DNA of 25,588 nucleotides from DATILI01 sp035476635 (GCA_035476635.1 DATILI010000041.1:1-25588); one strand, 5' to 3'. Counted from the first letter of the stretch, positions 7,752 through 15,374 are shown. Numbers and translations are program-made. Notes: generated from the letters alone by a model not told the origin.

Positions 7752-8291
7752 TCAGCGCTTGATGTTGGCGAGCGGGTGATCGGCCGGATAGGTCGGGGTG
7801 ATGGGCTTCTTCGCGCCCAGCATCACGCACATCAGCGCGTCTTCGTCGCCGATGTTGATTTCTTCGCGGTACACGCCGGGCGGCACCGAGACCACGTCGC
7901 GGTCGGTCAGGATGGTTTCGAAGCGCTCGCCGTCCTTTTCCAGGACCAGCAATAGCCTGCCCCGAATCAGGAAGAACACCTCCTCCACATCGACGTGCAG
8001 GTGCGGCGGGCCTTCGTGGCCGGCCGGGATCAGCATGGTCGAGAAGGTGAAGTTTTCTGCGGGAATGGTGGCGCTGTCCGCCGCCACGCCGGTGCCGCCG
8101 GTGCCGATGTAGCGCATCTGGCCGCGGCGGTACTTGGGATCGAAATCAGCCTGGAACTTCAGTGCGTCGAAGTCGTACTTGCGGGTGGAAAAGCGCGCGA
8201 CGCGGCCTTCCATCCAGGAGGCGAAGCTTGCGCCTTCGGGCTGGTCCCAGCTCTTGGCGGGAAGTTGCTGCTGCTCAGACAGATCGCTCAT
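7752..8291 (-). CDS. Cupin-domain protein, possibly a dioxygenase
   Basis: 179 aa with a single double-stranded beta-helix domain (about 80-160). Cupin motif 1 is clear: H97-L-H99 and E103/E104 in GPPHLHVDVEEVFFLIRGR. Motif 2 is odd: where PxxxxH is expected the sequence reads VPPGVYREEIN, so the usual fourth ligand histidine is missing. A three-ligand metal site (His-His-Glu) is still possible, as in some cupins. The protein could be a ring-cleavage or quercetinase-like dioxygenase, an isomerase, or a small-molecule binder. It sits between the first SDR gene (29 bp upstream) and the hydrolase gene. Cytoplasmic; function not assigned. Confidence 0.85.
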   Translation of the reverse strand: MSDLSEQQQLPAKSWDQPEGASFASWMEGRVARFSTRKYDFDALKFQADFDPKYRRGQMRYIGTGGTGVAADSATIPAENFTFSTMLIPAGHEGPPHLHVDVEEVFFLIRGRLLLVLEKDGERFETILTDRDVVSVPPGVYREEINIGDEDALMCVMLGAKKPITPTYPADHPLANIKR

Positions 8292-8320
8292 CGAAATGCT
8301 CCTCTAGAAATTTGCGTCGC

Positions 8321-9094
8321 TCAATGCATGACAAAGCCGCCATTGACGGCAAGCACCTGGCCCGTGACGAAACGGGACAGGTCGGACAGCGCATAGACCA
8401 CGGCGCCGGACACGTCCTGCGGCAGTTGCTCGCGCTGCAGGGCGCGCTGGTCCAGGTATTGGCGTTTGCGCGCCTCGGGCACGTACTCGGTGGCTTCCAC
8501 CAGCACCAGGCCGGGGGCGATGGCGTTGACGGTAATGTTGTCAGCGCCGAGTTCGCGCGCCAGCGAATGCGTCATGGCGATCACGGCGCCCTTGCTCGCC
8601 ACGTAGGCCAGCAGGTTGGGCGCACCCCACAGCGCGGTGTCGGAAGCCAGGTTGACGATGGCGCCGCGGCCGCTGGCCTTCAGCGCAGCCCGGCAGGCGC
8701 GCGTCATGAGCCAGGTGCCGCGCACGTTGACGTTCATGACCTGGTCCCACTTGGCGATCTCGATGTCGTCCAGGCCGCGCCCGCCGGAATCGGTGACCGC
8801 CGCGTTGTTGACCAGGCCGTCCAGCCCGCCGAGACTGCGCACGGCCTGCTCGGCGCAGCGATCGATGGATTGCGGGTCATTCACATCCACGGCGACGCCG
8901 ATGGCCGAAAAGCCGTCGGCCGCCAACGCGTCCACCGATTGCGCCAGCAGGTCCTCGCGCAGGTCGGCCATGGCCACCTGCGCGCCGTTCTCGCACAGGG
9001 CGCGCGCAAAGGCAAAGCCCAGGCCGCGCGCCGCACCGGTCACAAGAATCCTGCGGCCCTCCAGCAAGGCAGGCCGCTGCTGGTTGGCAGGCAT
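8321..9094 (-). CDS. Short-chain dehydrogenase/reductase, first gene of the catabolic operon
   Basis: 257 aa classical SDR. TGAARGLG (19-26) binds NAD(P), NNAA is at 96-99, and the catalytic S151, Y164 and K168 (YVASK) are present. The aspartate after beta-2 (MADLRED) suggests NAD(H) preference. A role as an alcohol or cis-dihydrodiol dehydrogenase is plausible next to a ring-cleavage enzyme, but the substrate is not readable. The ATG at 9094 is preferred: AAAGGAGG lies about 8 bases upstream, while the adjacent TTG at 9097 is too close to it. The upstream non-coding stretch of about 290 bp is the only gap in the cluster large enough for the main promoter. Confidence 0.9.
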   Translation of the reverse strand: MPANQQRPALLEGRRILVTGAARGLGFAFARALCENGAQVAMADLREDLLAQSVDALAADGFSAIGVAVDVNDPQSIDRCAEQAVRSLGGLDGLVNNAAVTDSGGRGLDDIEIAKWDQVMNVNVRGTWLMTRACRAALKASGRGAIVNLASDTALWGAPNLLAYVASKGAVIAMTHSLARELGADNITVNAIAPGLVLVEATEYVPEARKRQYLDQRALQREQLPQDVSGAVVYALSDLSRFVTGQVLAVNGGFVMH

Positions 9095-9206
9095 CAAAGG
9101 CCCCTCCTTTGTGCAGAGAGGGCCGTTGCAACGGTGGCGAAATCAAAAATCATCATCAAAATGCCCACTGCGAATTGCGGTTTGGTGTTGGTAGGGTCGC
9201 TGCGTA

Positions 9207-9277
9207 CGTTTCACTAATGAATCACTGATTAATTCTTGAAACGATCTGCAAAGAATAGTTTGATTTCGAAATTCAAA
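9207..9277 (-). promoter_or_regulatory. Putative operator/promoter region of the catabolic operon
   Basis: Three inverted repeats lie in 70 bp of AT-rich DNA upstream of the first SDR gene. CGTTTCA (9207-9213) pairs with TGAAACG (9237-9243). AATCA-C-TGATT occupies 9220-9230. A longer dyad centred on TTTCGAAA (9264-9271) has outer arms TTTGA and TCAAA (9259-9277, one base of asymmetry). Palindromes of this size fit IclR-type operators, and the operon encodes an IclR protein. No confident -35/-10 pair was found. The rest of 9095-9315 shows no gene. Confidence 0.45.
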
Positions 9278-9315
9278 TACTGGGGAAAACCCGTATCCCC
9301 TCCGCTTGGCAGGAC

Positions 9316-9358
9316 AAAAAGAAACCCCCGGATCGCTGGCCGCGATGCCGGGGGTTTC
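9316..9358 (-). terminator. Rho-independent terminator of the PhoX/PEP-CTERM operon
   Basis: On the minus strand, GAAACCCCCGG pairs with CCGGGGGTTTC, and an inner ATCGC/GCGAT extends the stem. It is followed by five consecutive T residues (complement of 9316-9320). It lies 26 bp past the PEP-CTERM stop codon, correctly oriented for leftward transcription. It also insulates the catabolic operon from read-through. Confidence 0.9.
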
Positions 9359-9383
9359 GAGAAAGCGAGTGGCGAGCTATCGA

Positions 9384-9974
9384 TCAGGCCTTGGGCGCAC
9401 GCCGCCGCAGCACGGCACCAAGTCCCAGCAGTCCGGCCAGCATCAGCGGCAGGCTGCCCGGTTCGGGCACGTCCAGGCTCAGCGTGAAGGTGTCGCCGGC
9501 AGACAGGCCGGCGATGTCGATGGCCCAATTGGTGCCGCCATAGCCGCGCGGGTCGCCAATCTCGAACTCGAAGGTATTGGGCACGCCGAAATGGATCGCG
9601 GCAAAGTTGCCATTGCCCGACGCCGATGGCGTGGAGCCGCCGAATACGTCGTTAACGGTGCCGATGGTGGCGAACGTGGCGTTGGCCAGCGACAAGGCAA
9701 ATACGTTGATGCCGCCGCCGAACAGGTTGGCGATGACCGCATTGAAGTCGAGCAGGCCGCCGACGTCGCCGCTCTCGACGGCGAAGGTGATCTTGGTTGC
9801 CGGACGCGCGCTGGCCATGCCCAGATCGAACGAAACCAGGCCCGTGCCGCTGTAGTCGTCCACCGTGGTGCCGAGTGCACCGGTAAAGCCGGTAACCACC
9901 ACCGCCGATGCCGGTGCGGCCACCAATGCGCCGCACGCCAGGGCAGCCGCGGCCACCAGTTGTTTGAATTTCAT
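9384..9974 (-). CDS. PEP-CTERM sorting-domain protein
   Basis: 196 aa. The N-terminus MKFKQLVAAAALACGALVAAPASA is a Sec signal peptide. The C-terminus (about 169-196) is a PEP-CTERM signal: VPEP, a hydrophobic helix (LPLMLAGLLGLGAVL) and an RRR stop. The middle is Gly/Ala/Thr-rich, predicted beta-structured, with no recognised catalytic motif. Such proteins are processed by exosortase (EpsH/XrtA) and exported to the surface, often in exopolysaccharide-producing bacteria; no exosortase gene is in the window. It starts 34 bp after the PhoX-like gene, with AAGGACAAGG upstream, and is followed by a strong terminator. It is therefore probably co-expressed with the phosphatase, perhaps as a surface partner. 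The specific function is unknown. Confidence 0.9.
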   Translation of the reverse strand: MKFKQLVAAAALACGALVAAPASAVVVTGFTGALGTTVDDYSGTGLVSFDLGMASARPATKITFAVESGDVGGLLDFNAVIANLFGGGINVFALSLANATFATIGTVNDVFGGSTPSASGNGNFAAIHFGVPNTFEFEIGDPRGYGGTNWAIDIAGLSAGDTFTLSLDVPEPGSLPLMLAGLLGLGAVLRRRAPKA

Positions 9975-10008
9975 GATGCCTTGTCCTTGCTGAAAATGAA
10001 TCGGGCGC

Positions 10009-11550
10009 TTACAGCGTGCCCTTGGCCCAGGGGCCGGTGATTGCGAGCGTGAGCCCGGGGCCCTGCAGGTTGGCGAACAGCACGCGGCCATCCGGGCTGA
10101 ATACCGAGCCGCACCACTCGGTGTTGCGCCGGTTGCCCGTGACCGCGTTGGGCTTGCCCGCGGCGGCCAGCTGCGCGGCGGTGAAGTTGTAGTTGTTGTT
10201 GGCAAACTCGTAGGAGCTTCCGTCGGGCAGCAAGGCCATCAGCCGCTGCGCCGGGACGCTGATCGTCTGGCCCGCGGCGTTGCGGCCGGAACCACTGCCG
10301 TCCTCGTTGAACAGCACGCCGCCGCGCGGGCTCACGCACAGGTTGTCGGGCGAATTGCCCACCGTGATGTCATTGCTGACGAAGACCGCCTTCAGCACAT
10401 TGGTTTCCAGGTCCAGCGCCCAGATGCGGCCGGCCCGGTTCGGGTTGGAGGTAACTTGCTTGTCGGTGAAGAACACCGTGCCGTTGGCGACCCAGCAGCC
10501 CTCGGTGGCGCCGAAGATCGCAGCGCCATTGGCATAGGCCTGGCGGTAGGGCCCGCTGGCCGTCACGTTGCCCACCACCGACGCCAGGCTTGCGCCGTCC
10601 AGGTCCGGGTTGGCGATGTCGGCCCACTCGATCTCGAACTCCTGGCACAGCGTCGGCATGCGCATGTCGGCGTTGGCCACGTTCTTGACCTTGAGCCCCT
10701 GCAGCACACCGCCAACGTGCAGCGAGTCCAGGCCGCCTTCGAGATTGTTGGGGCGGAAACGATAAAGCGTGTTCGCGTTGCCCTGGTCCTCGGTCAGGTA
10801 CCAGAAACCGGTGTCGGGGTCCAGCGCGCAGGCTTCGTGTGCCATGCGGCCCATGTCCACGAGCGGCTCGGTGTTGGCCGAATCCTGGCTGGTGTCGGCC
10901 GGCACTTCGAAGATGTAGCCATGCCGCTTGCCGGTGCTGCTGACCGCGTTGCTGAGCAGCTCTTCGTTGGTCAGCCACGAGCCCCAGTTGGACGAGCCGC
11001 CCGCGCAGTTGCGGTAGGTGCCGCCGAACGAGGCGTAGCTCTGGACGAAATTGCCATCGCGAAACACCAGGTTGGTGGTGCCGCCGGCCTGGTAGTTCGC
11101 GCCGGTGATGCCGACATCGTGCTTGGCCACCGAGGCCAGGCTGGCGCCGAGGATGCCGGAGGGGTTGGTGCTGGTGGAGCGTTCGTGATTGCGCACCAGG
11201 ATGATCTCGGTGCTGCGGCCCACTTTGCGCGACACCACCACGCCCATACCGTCGTGGGTCGAAGGCGTCGGCAGGCCGTCGGACATCGTGTCCCCGGTCC
11301 AGCCGTAGGACTTGTAGCTGAACCCTGGCGGCAGTTGGATCAGCGGCAGGCCGGTCGTCAGGTCATTGACCGGGGCCACCGGACCGTAGGGGCTGGCAAC
11401 CTTCAAGGATGCGGCGGCGGGCGCGCATTCCGCGGCTTGCGCGACGCGGCCGGCCAAGGCTGCGACCGGGCCGGCAAAAGCGGCGAACACGGCGGCCGAG
11501 CCACCCTTGAGCACATTGCGTCGTGGGTTGGAGAAGTCTGAGGCTTGCAT
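10009..11550 (-). CDS. PhoX-like (DUF839) Tat-exported phosphatase
   Basis: 513 aa. The N-terminus has a twin-arginine signal (SNPRRNVLKGG, R10-R11) and a hydrophobic region to about residue 40, so it is exported folded. The mature part shows PhoX-family blocks: VRNHE (119-123), RNCAGG with C182, WGSWLTNEE (189-197), MAHEACALDPDTGFWYLTED (236-255) and a later SPRGGVLFNEDG. In characterised PhoX these regions form the Ca/Fe centre of a phosphomonoesterase. It likely releases phosphate from organic esters outside the cytoplasm. The ATG at 11550 starts directly at the Tat signal; longer frames were rejected. A Pho-box-like element lies about 92 bp upstream. Some DUF839 proteins have no tested activity, so alkaline phosphatase is an inference. 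Confidence 0.85.
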   Translation of the reverse strand: MQASDFSNPRRNVLKGGSAAVFAAFAGPVAALAGRVAQAAECAPAAASLKVASPYGPVAPVNDLTTGLPLIQLPPGFSYKSYGWTGDTMSDGLPTPSTHDGMGVVVSRKVGRSTEIILVRNHERSTSTNPSGILGASLASVAKHDVGITGANYQAGGTTNLVFRDGNFVQSYASFGGTYRNCAGGSSNWGSWLTNEELLSNAVSSTGKRHGYIFEVPADTSQDSANTEPLVDMGRMAHEACALDPDTGFWYLTEDQGNANTLYRFRPNNLEGGLDSLHVGGVLQGLKVKNVANADMRMPTLCQEFEIEWADIANPDLDGASLASVVGNVTASGPYRQAYANGAAIFGATEGCWVANGTVFFTDKQVTSNPNRAGRIWALDLETNVLKAVFVSNDITVGNSPDNLCVSPRGGVLFNEDGSGSGRNAAGQTISVPAQRLMALLPDGSSYEFANNNYNFTAAQLAAAGKPNAVTGNRRNTEWCGSVFSPDGRVLFANLQGPGLTLAITGPWAKGTL

Positions 11551-11625
11551 AGGTTTTTCTCGTGAGGTGGACAGACGCCGCACGGGATGCAGCGGGCCCG
11601 GCCGGAAGATGCCGGAGCCCCAGGG

Positions 11626-11659
11626 ATTCTGAGAAGCCAATGTGACGCCACAGTGACCG
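11626..11659 (-). promoter_or_regulatory. Putative Pho box and -10 element upstream of the PhoX-like gene
   Basis: On the minus strand two 7-bp units, CGGTCAC and GCGTCAC, are separated by 4 bp (11642-11659). This gives the 11-bp period of PhoB boxes (consensus CTGTCAT-N4-CTGTCAC; each unit matches 5 of 7). Ten bases further on is CAGAAT (11626-11631), 4 of 6 matches to a -10. That is the spacing seen where PhoB replaces -35 recognition. Confidence 0.5.
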
Positions 11660-11672
11660 CCGCGCCGCCGGT

Positions 11673-11700
11673 TTGCCGGCACAGGCGGAGATGTGATACT
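11673..11700 (+). promoter_or_regulatory. Possible sigma-70 promoter of the CNBD/TrxR fusion gene
   Basis: TTGCCG (11673-11678), a 16-bp spacer and GATACT (11695-11700) lie about 60 bp upstream of the fusion-gene start. Each hexamer matches 4 of 6 consensus bases. It is adjacent to, and divergent from, the Pho-box-like element. Confidence 0.3.
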
Positions 11701-11759
11701 CAGGCATCGATCAGGCGATTGAACTCCCAACGACACGCAGCCACAAGGTTCTGGACGAC

Positions 11760-13436
11760 ATGTTGACGATTGATGAAATTCGCGCAATTCCGCTGTTCGC
11801 CACCTTGGCTGAACGCGAACTCGAACGCCTGGTTCGCAATGCCGCCGATCTCCGGCTGCAGGAGGGCGAGTACGCGGTGCACGAGGGCGGGGAACGCGCC
11901 CTGTTTGCCGTGCTGTCAGGGAAGATCGAGGTGGTCAAGCATTTCGACGGTATCCAGCGTACCCTCGGTTGGCGCCTGCCCGGCGCGATTTTCGGCGAGG
12001 TGCCGCTGGCCTTTGCCACGCCGTTTCCCGGCGGCTATCGCGCGGCAGAACCGTCGCGGGTGATCAGGATCGAGCCGCATCACTATTTCGCGATCGCGTC
12101 AGTGGCACCCGAGGTCGCCGAAACAGTCGGCGCCTTGGCGCGCGAGCGCATTGGCGGCCTGCAGGGCATCGCCATGCAGCCGCCCAAGGCCCAGGTGATG
12201 GTGTTCGGCAATCGTTGGGACCCTGAGTGCGGCAACGTTCGCCGCTTCCTGTCGCGCAACCAGATTGTTCACGACTGGGTATCGCCCGATACCCCGGGCG
12301 CCGCCGCTGCCTGGGGCGAACCCGCGCCGGCGGATTCGGATTGCCCGGTTTTGCGATTGCCGGACGGCTCGGTGACCAGCAAGCCGGACATGCGGGAGCT
12401 GGCGAAACGGCTGGGCCTGCAGACCGACGCCAAGCTGGCTGAATATGACACCGTGGTCATTGGCGGCGGCCCTGCGGGACTGGCGGCAGCCGTGTATGCG
12501 GCCTCCGAGGGCCTGCGCATCCTGGTCATCGAGCGCGAGGCCCCGGGTGGGCAGGCGGGAACATCCTCGCGGATTGAAAACTACCTCGGGTTTCCGAACG
12601 GCGTCTCGGGTGATGAATTGGCCAGCCGCGCGCTTCAACAGGCCCGGCGCCTGGGCGCGGAGATCCTGGTGACGCGCACGGTTCAGCGCATGAATCCGCA
12701 GACGCGAGAGGTCTGGCTGGATGGCGGCGACGTGGTACGCGCGCGCAGTGTCATATTGGCCAGCGGGGTCTCATGGCGTCGCGTGGATACCGAGGGCTTC
12801 GATCGCCTCATCGGCAAGGGCATCTATTACGGCGCCTCGCGCAACGAAGCCAGCTCCATGCATGGACATGACGTATTCCTCATCGGTGCCGGCAATTCCG
12901 CAGGACAGGCGGCCCTGAATTTTGCCGGCTACGCGCGCCACGTCACGCTGGTGGTGCGCGGTGATTCGCTGGAAAAGAGCATGTCCCACTACCTGGTCGA
13001 GCAACTCAGGGCCAAGTCGAATATCTCGGCCCGGTTGCAATCGCAAGTCAAGGCCGCGCACGGCCAGGCGCACCTGGAGGCAATCGACATCCTGGATCGG
13101 CGCACGCAGGCCGTGACGCGCCATGAATGCGGAGGGGTGTTCGTCTTCATCGGCGCCGACGCGGATACCGAATGGCTGCCTGCGGAGATTGCGCGCGACA
13201 AGAATGGCTATGTGCTGACCGGCGACGAAGTGGTCAGGGCCGGATGCTGGTCCAACAAGCGCGATCCCTTCCTGCTCGAGTCAAGCATGCCCGGCATTTT
13301 CGCGTGCGGCGACGTGCGCTTGAGTCCGATCAAGCGCGTCGCCGCTGCCGTCGGCGAAGGCAGCATGGCGATCGCCTTTGTGCACCAGTTCCTCGCACAT
13401 GCCGACGCCAATGACCAACAGGGCACCAAGCGATAG
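11760..13436 (+). CDS. Cyclic-nucleotide-binding domain fused to a thioredoxin-reductase-like flavoprotein
   Basis: 558 aa in three parts. Residues 1-130 form a Crp-like cyclic-nucleotide-binding beta-roll. Residues 141-215 look like a thioredoxin/glutaredoxin-fold segment with a single cysteine (WDPECG, C157). Residues 228-545 are a thioredoxin-reductase-like flavoprotein with FAD GGGPAG (235-240), NAD(P) GAGNSAG (376-382) and the second FAD motif GIFACGDVR (512-520). The CxxC redox pair of classical thioredoxin reductase is missing; the region reads YYGASRNEASSMHG. Electron transfer must therefore use another acceptor or cysteine. Known fused or CxxC-less members exist in bacteria, with largely unclear function. 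It converges on the SQR-like gene 14 bp away. A 12-bp tandem duplication spans its stop codon. Confidence 0.87.
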   Translation: MLTIDEIRAIPLFATLAERELERLVRNAADLRLQEGEYAVHEGGERALFAVLSGKIEVVKHFDGIQRTLGWRLPGAIFGEVPLAFATPFPGGYRAAEPSRVIRIEPHHYFAIASVAPEVAETVGALARERIGGLQGIAMQPPKAQVMVFGNRWDPECGNVRRFLSRNQIVHDWVSPDTPGAAAAWGEPAPADSDCPVLRLPDGSVTSKPDMRELAKRLGLQTDAKLAEYDTVVIGGGPAGLAAAVYAASEGLRILVIEREAPGGQAGTSSRIENYLGFPNGVSGDELASRALQQARRLGAEILVTRTVQRMNPQTREVWLDGGDVVRARSVILASGVSWRRVDTEGFDRLIGKGIYYGASRNEASSMHGHDVFLIGAGNSAGQAALNFAGYARHVTLVVRGDSLEKSMSHYLVEQLRAKSNISARLQSQVKAAHGQAHLEAIDILDRRTQAVTRHECGGVFVFIGADADTEWLPAEIARDKNGYVLTGDEVVRAGCWSNKRDPFLLESSMPGIFACGDVRLSPIKRVAAAVGEGSMAIAFVHQFLAHADANDQQGTKR

Positions 13437-13448
13437 ACCAAGCGATAG
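13425..13448 (+). repeat. 12-bp perfect tandem duplication over a stop codon
   Basis: ACCAAGCGATAG occurs twice back to back (13425-13436 and 13437-13448). The first copy encodes the last residues T-K-R-stop of the fusion protein. The second is a non-coding echo in the 14-bp gap before the convergent gene's stop. Confidence 0.9.
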
Positions 13449-13450
13449 AT

Positions 13451-14584
13451 TCAAAGCCCGAACCAGCGCGCCTTTCTGCTGGCGCCGAACTCGTCCTTGT
13501 GGACGCGCGATTCGACCGCCGGCGCGTAGTACTTGCCCGTAGGCTTCGGGCCGGAAAAGAAATCCACGTCGACTCTTCCAATCCGGCCTGAGCCGAACTC
13601 GATGTAGCAGGTGCCGGCGCCTGCATAGAGGCTGGCAACACCGGCACCGCGGATGCTGGCGATGATGTGCGATGCGACCGACTTGGCGGCGCCTTCGGCA
13701 AACACCCCGGCCTTCGGAGTTCCCGTATTGGAGATATCGCCGACCGCATAGACGTTCGGGTACTTGGTCTCCAGGGTCCGCGGATTGACCGGGATCCAGC
13801 CGCCTTCCGCCATCCCGCTGGCTTCGACCACCGCGGGAGCGCGATGTTTCGGCACCCCGAAAAACAGGTCGTAGGGAAGCTCCGACCCGTCGTCGATCAG
13901 CGCGACGCGCCTCGCGCCGTCCAGCGAAGCCACCCGGCGATTGGGCATGAACGCGATATTGCGCTGTGCAAATGCCTCGATCAGCGCCTTCGACGTGTCC
14001 GGGGAAGGCGGTACCGGGCTTGGCAAGGGCAGCACGAGCGTGATGCTGCACTGGTCCCGCACCCCTTTGGCGGTCAGGTAGTCGTGCAGCATCAGCGCGC
14101 ATTCGCTGGGCGCGGGTGGGCATTTGTAGGGCGCGGCAGCAACCCCGATGATGGCGTGGCCCCGGTTGAAGCCGGGCAGCAGGTCGCGCATCAGGTTCGC
14201 CCCCTCCACCGAATAGAACTCGTTGCCGTGCTCAGCCAGTCCCGGCGTGGCGGCCATGTCGTAGCCCACGCCCAGGGCCACGACCAGATAGTCGCAATCG
14301 TGGACGCCGGCGTCGGTGGTGACCCGACGGGTTGCCGGATCGATGGCAGTGACCGTCTCGCGCAAAAGGCGCACGCCTGGCTTCGCAAAGCGACTGTACG
14401 GAAGGCGGACGGCGTCCAGCGTCGTCTTGCCGAACATGACATCGAGCTTGGAATAGCCAAAGACGAAAGCATCGCTCTGCTCGATGAGCGTCACCTCGAC
14501 GTCGTCCCCCAGGGTCTCCGACAAGGCGGTGCTCAGCTCCATCCCGCCGAATCCCGCGCCCAGAATCGTTACACGCGCAGTCAT
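13451..14584 (-). CDS. FAD-dependent sulfide:quinone reductase / flavocytochrome c-like oxidoreductase
   Basis: 377 aa flavoprotein. GAGFGGME (9-16) binds FAD, ALGVGYD closes the first half, and VGDIS (281-285) is the second FAD motif. C155 (PYKCPPAPSE) and C326 (GTCYIEFG) sit near where the redox-active cysteine pair of SQR and FCSD is found. It probably oxidises sulfide or a related thiol and passes electrons to quinone or another carrier, at or near the membrane. No SQR-type C-terminal amphipathic helix is obvious. It starts 30 bp downstream of the peroxiredoxin gene and is likely co-transcribed with it. Alternatives are an NADH dehydrogenase-like enzyme; the two-cysteine pattern favours the sulfide family. 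Its exact subtype is uncertain. Confidence 0.82.
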   Translation of the reverse strand: MTARVTILGAGFGGMELSTALSETLGDDVEVTLIEQSDAFVFGYSKLDVMFGKTTLDAVRLPYSRFAKPGVRLLRETVTAIDPATRRVTTDAGVHDCDYLVVALGVGYDMAATPGLAEHGNEFYSVEGANLMRDLLPGFNRGHAIIGVAAAPYKCPPAPSECALMLHDYLTAKGVRDQCSITLVLPLPSPVPPSPDTSKALIEAFAQRNIAFMPNRRVASLDGARRVALIDDGSELPYDLFFGVPKHRAPAVVEASGMAEGGWIPVNPRTLETKYPNVYAVGDISNTGTPKAGVFAEGAAKSVASHIIASIRGAGVASLYAGAGTCYIEFGSGRIGRVDVDFFSGPKPTGKYYAPAVESRVHKDEFGASRKARWFGL

Positions 14585-14614
14585 GCGAATCTCCTTGCCT
14601 TGCTTGGGGGCTGG

Positions 14615-15274
14615 TCAGACGGGTTGCTTGACGATGCGCAGGTAGGGCTTGGGCGCCTTCCATCCAGCGGGGAACAGCGTCTTCGCGTCTGCATCCGACA
14701 CCGAACCGGCGATGATCACGTCGTCGCCGTGCTTCCAGTTGACAGGTGTGGCGACCTTGTGCTTCGCGGTCATCTGCATGGAATCCAGCACGCGCAGGAT
14801 CTCGTCGAAATTGCGCCCGGTGGTCATGGGGTAGGTCAGCATGAGCTTGATCTTCTTGTCCGGGCCGACGATGAACACCGAGCGCACCGTCGCGTTGGTG
14901 GCCGCCGTGCGGCCGTCGGAACTGCCCGCCTCTTCCGCCGGCAACATGTTGTAGAGCTTGGCGACGGCCAGGTCGGTGTCGCCGATCATCGGGTACTTCA
15001 CCGCCGCGCCCTGGGTTTCCTCGATGTCCGCCAGCCACCTGCCGTGGTCCTCGACCGGGTCCACCGACAGCCCGATGAGCTTGGCATTGCGCCGCGTGAA
15101 CTCCGGTTCGATCTTCGCCATGTAGCCCAGTTCGGTCGTGCAAACGGGCGTGAAATCCTTCGGGTGCGAAAAGAGGATGGCCCACTGGTCGCCAATCCAG
15201 GTGTGGAAGTCGATCACGCCCTGGGTCGTACGGGCAGTGAAGTTGGGGGCCGTGTCGTTGATGCGAAGGGACAT
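14615..15274 (-). CDS. 1-Cys peroxiredoxin (Prx6-type)
   Basis: 219 aa. The AhpC/TSA domain has the peroxidatic cysteine C45 in DFTPVCTTE, and a C-terminal 1-cysPrx_C dimerisation domain is present (TTGRNFDEILRVLDS onward, VATPVNWKHGDD). No other cysteine exists, so no intramolecular resolving cysteine is available and an external thiol must regenerate it. The length matches Prx6 proteins. It reduces hydrogen peroxide or organic hydroperoxides in the cytoplasm. The ATG at 15274 was chosen over one 12 bases upstream because GGAGA lies about 7 bases before it. Followed by the SQR-like gene; the upstream neighbour is a Crp/Fnr regulator whose possible sites lie in between. Confidence 0.93.
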   Translation of the reverse strand: MSLRINDTAPNFTARTTQGVIDFHTWIGDQWAILFSHPKDFTPVCTTELGYMAKIEPEFTRRNAKLIGLSVDPVEDHGRWLADIEETQGAAVKYPMIGDTDLAVAKLYNMLPAEEAGSSDGRTAATNATVRSVFIVGPDKKIKLMLTYPMTTGRNFDEILRVLDSMQMTAKHKVATPVNWKHGDDVIIAGSVSDADAKTLFPAGWKAPKPYLRIVKQPV

Positions 15275-15312
15275 GATGATCTCCATGAAAATACGTTGGG
15301 CAAAAGTGCTGT

Positions 15313-15330
15313 GGGCCCTGCTACAGGCCC
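15313..15330 (-). other. Short hairpin in the peroxiredoxin leader
   Basis: On the minus strand GGGCCTG-TAG-CAG-G-GCCC can fold into a GC-rich stem with one bulged G, about 40 bp before the peroxiredoxin start. Only a short, displaced T-run follows it, so it is a weak terminator candidate at best. Confidence 0.3.
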
Positions 15331-15374
15331 GGGGCCATTCTTGAGCGTTCGATCCGCAACGTCAGTAACGAAAC

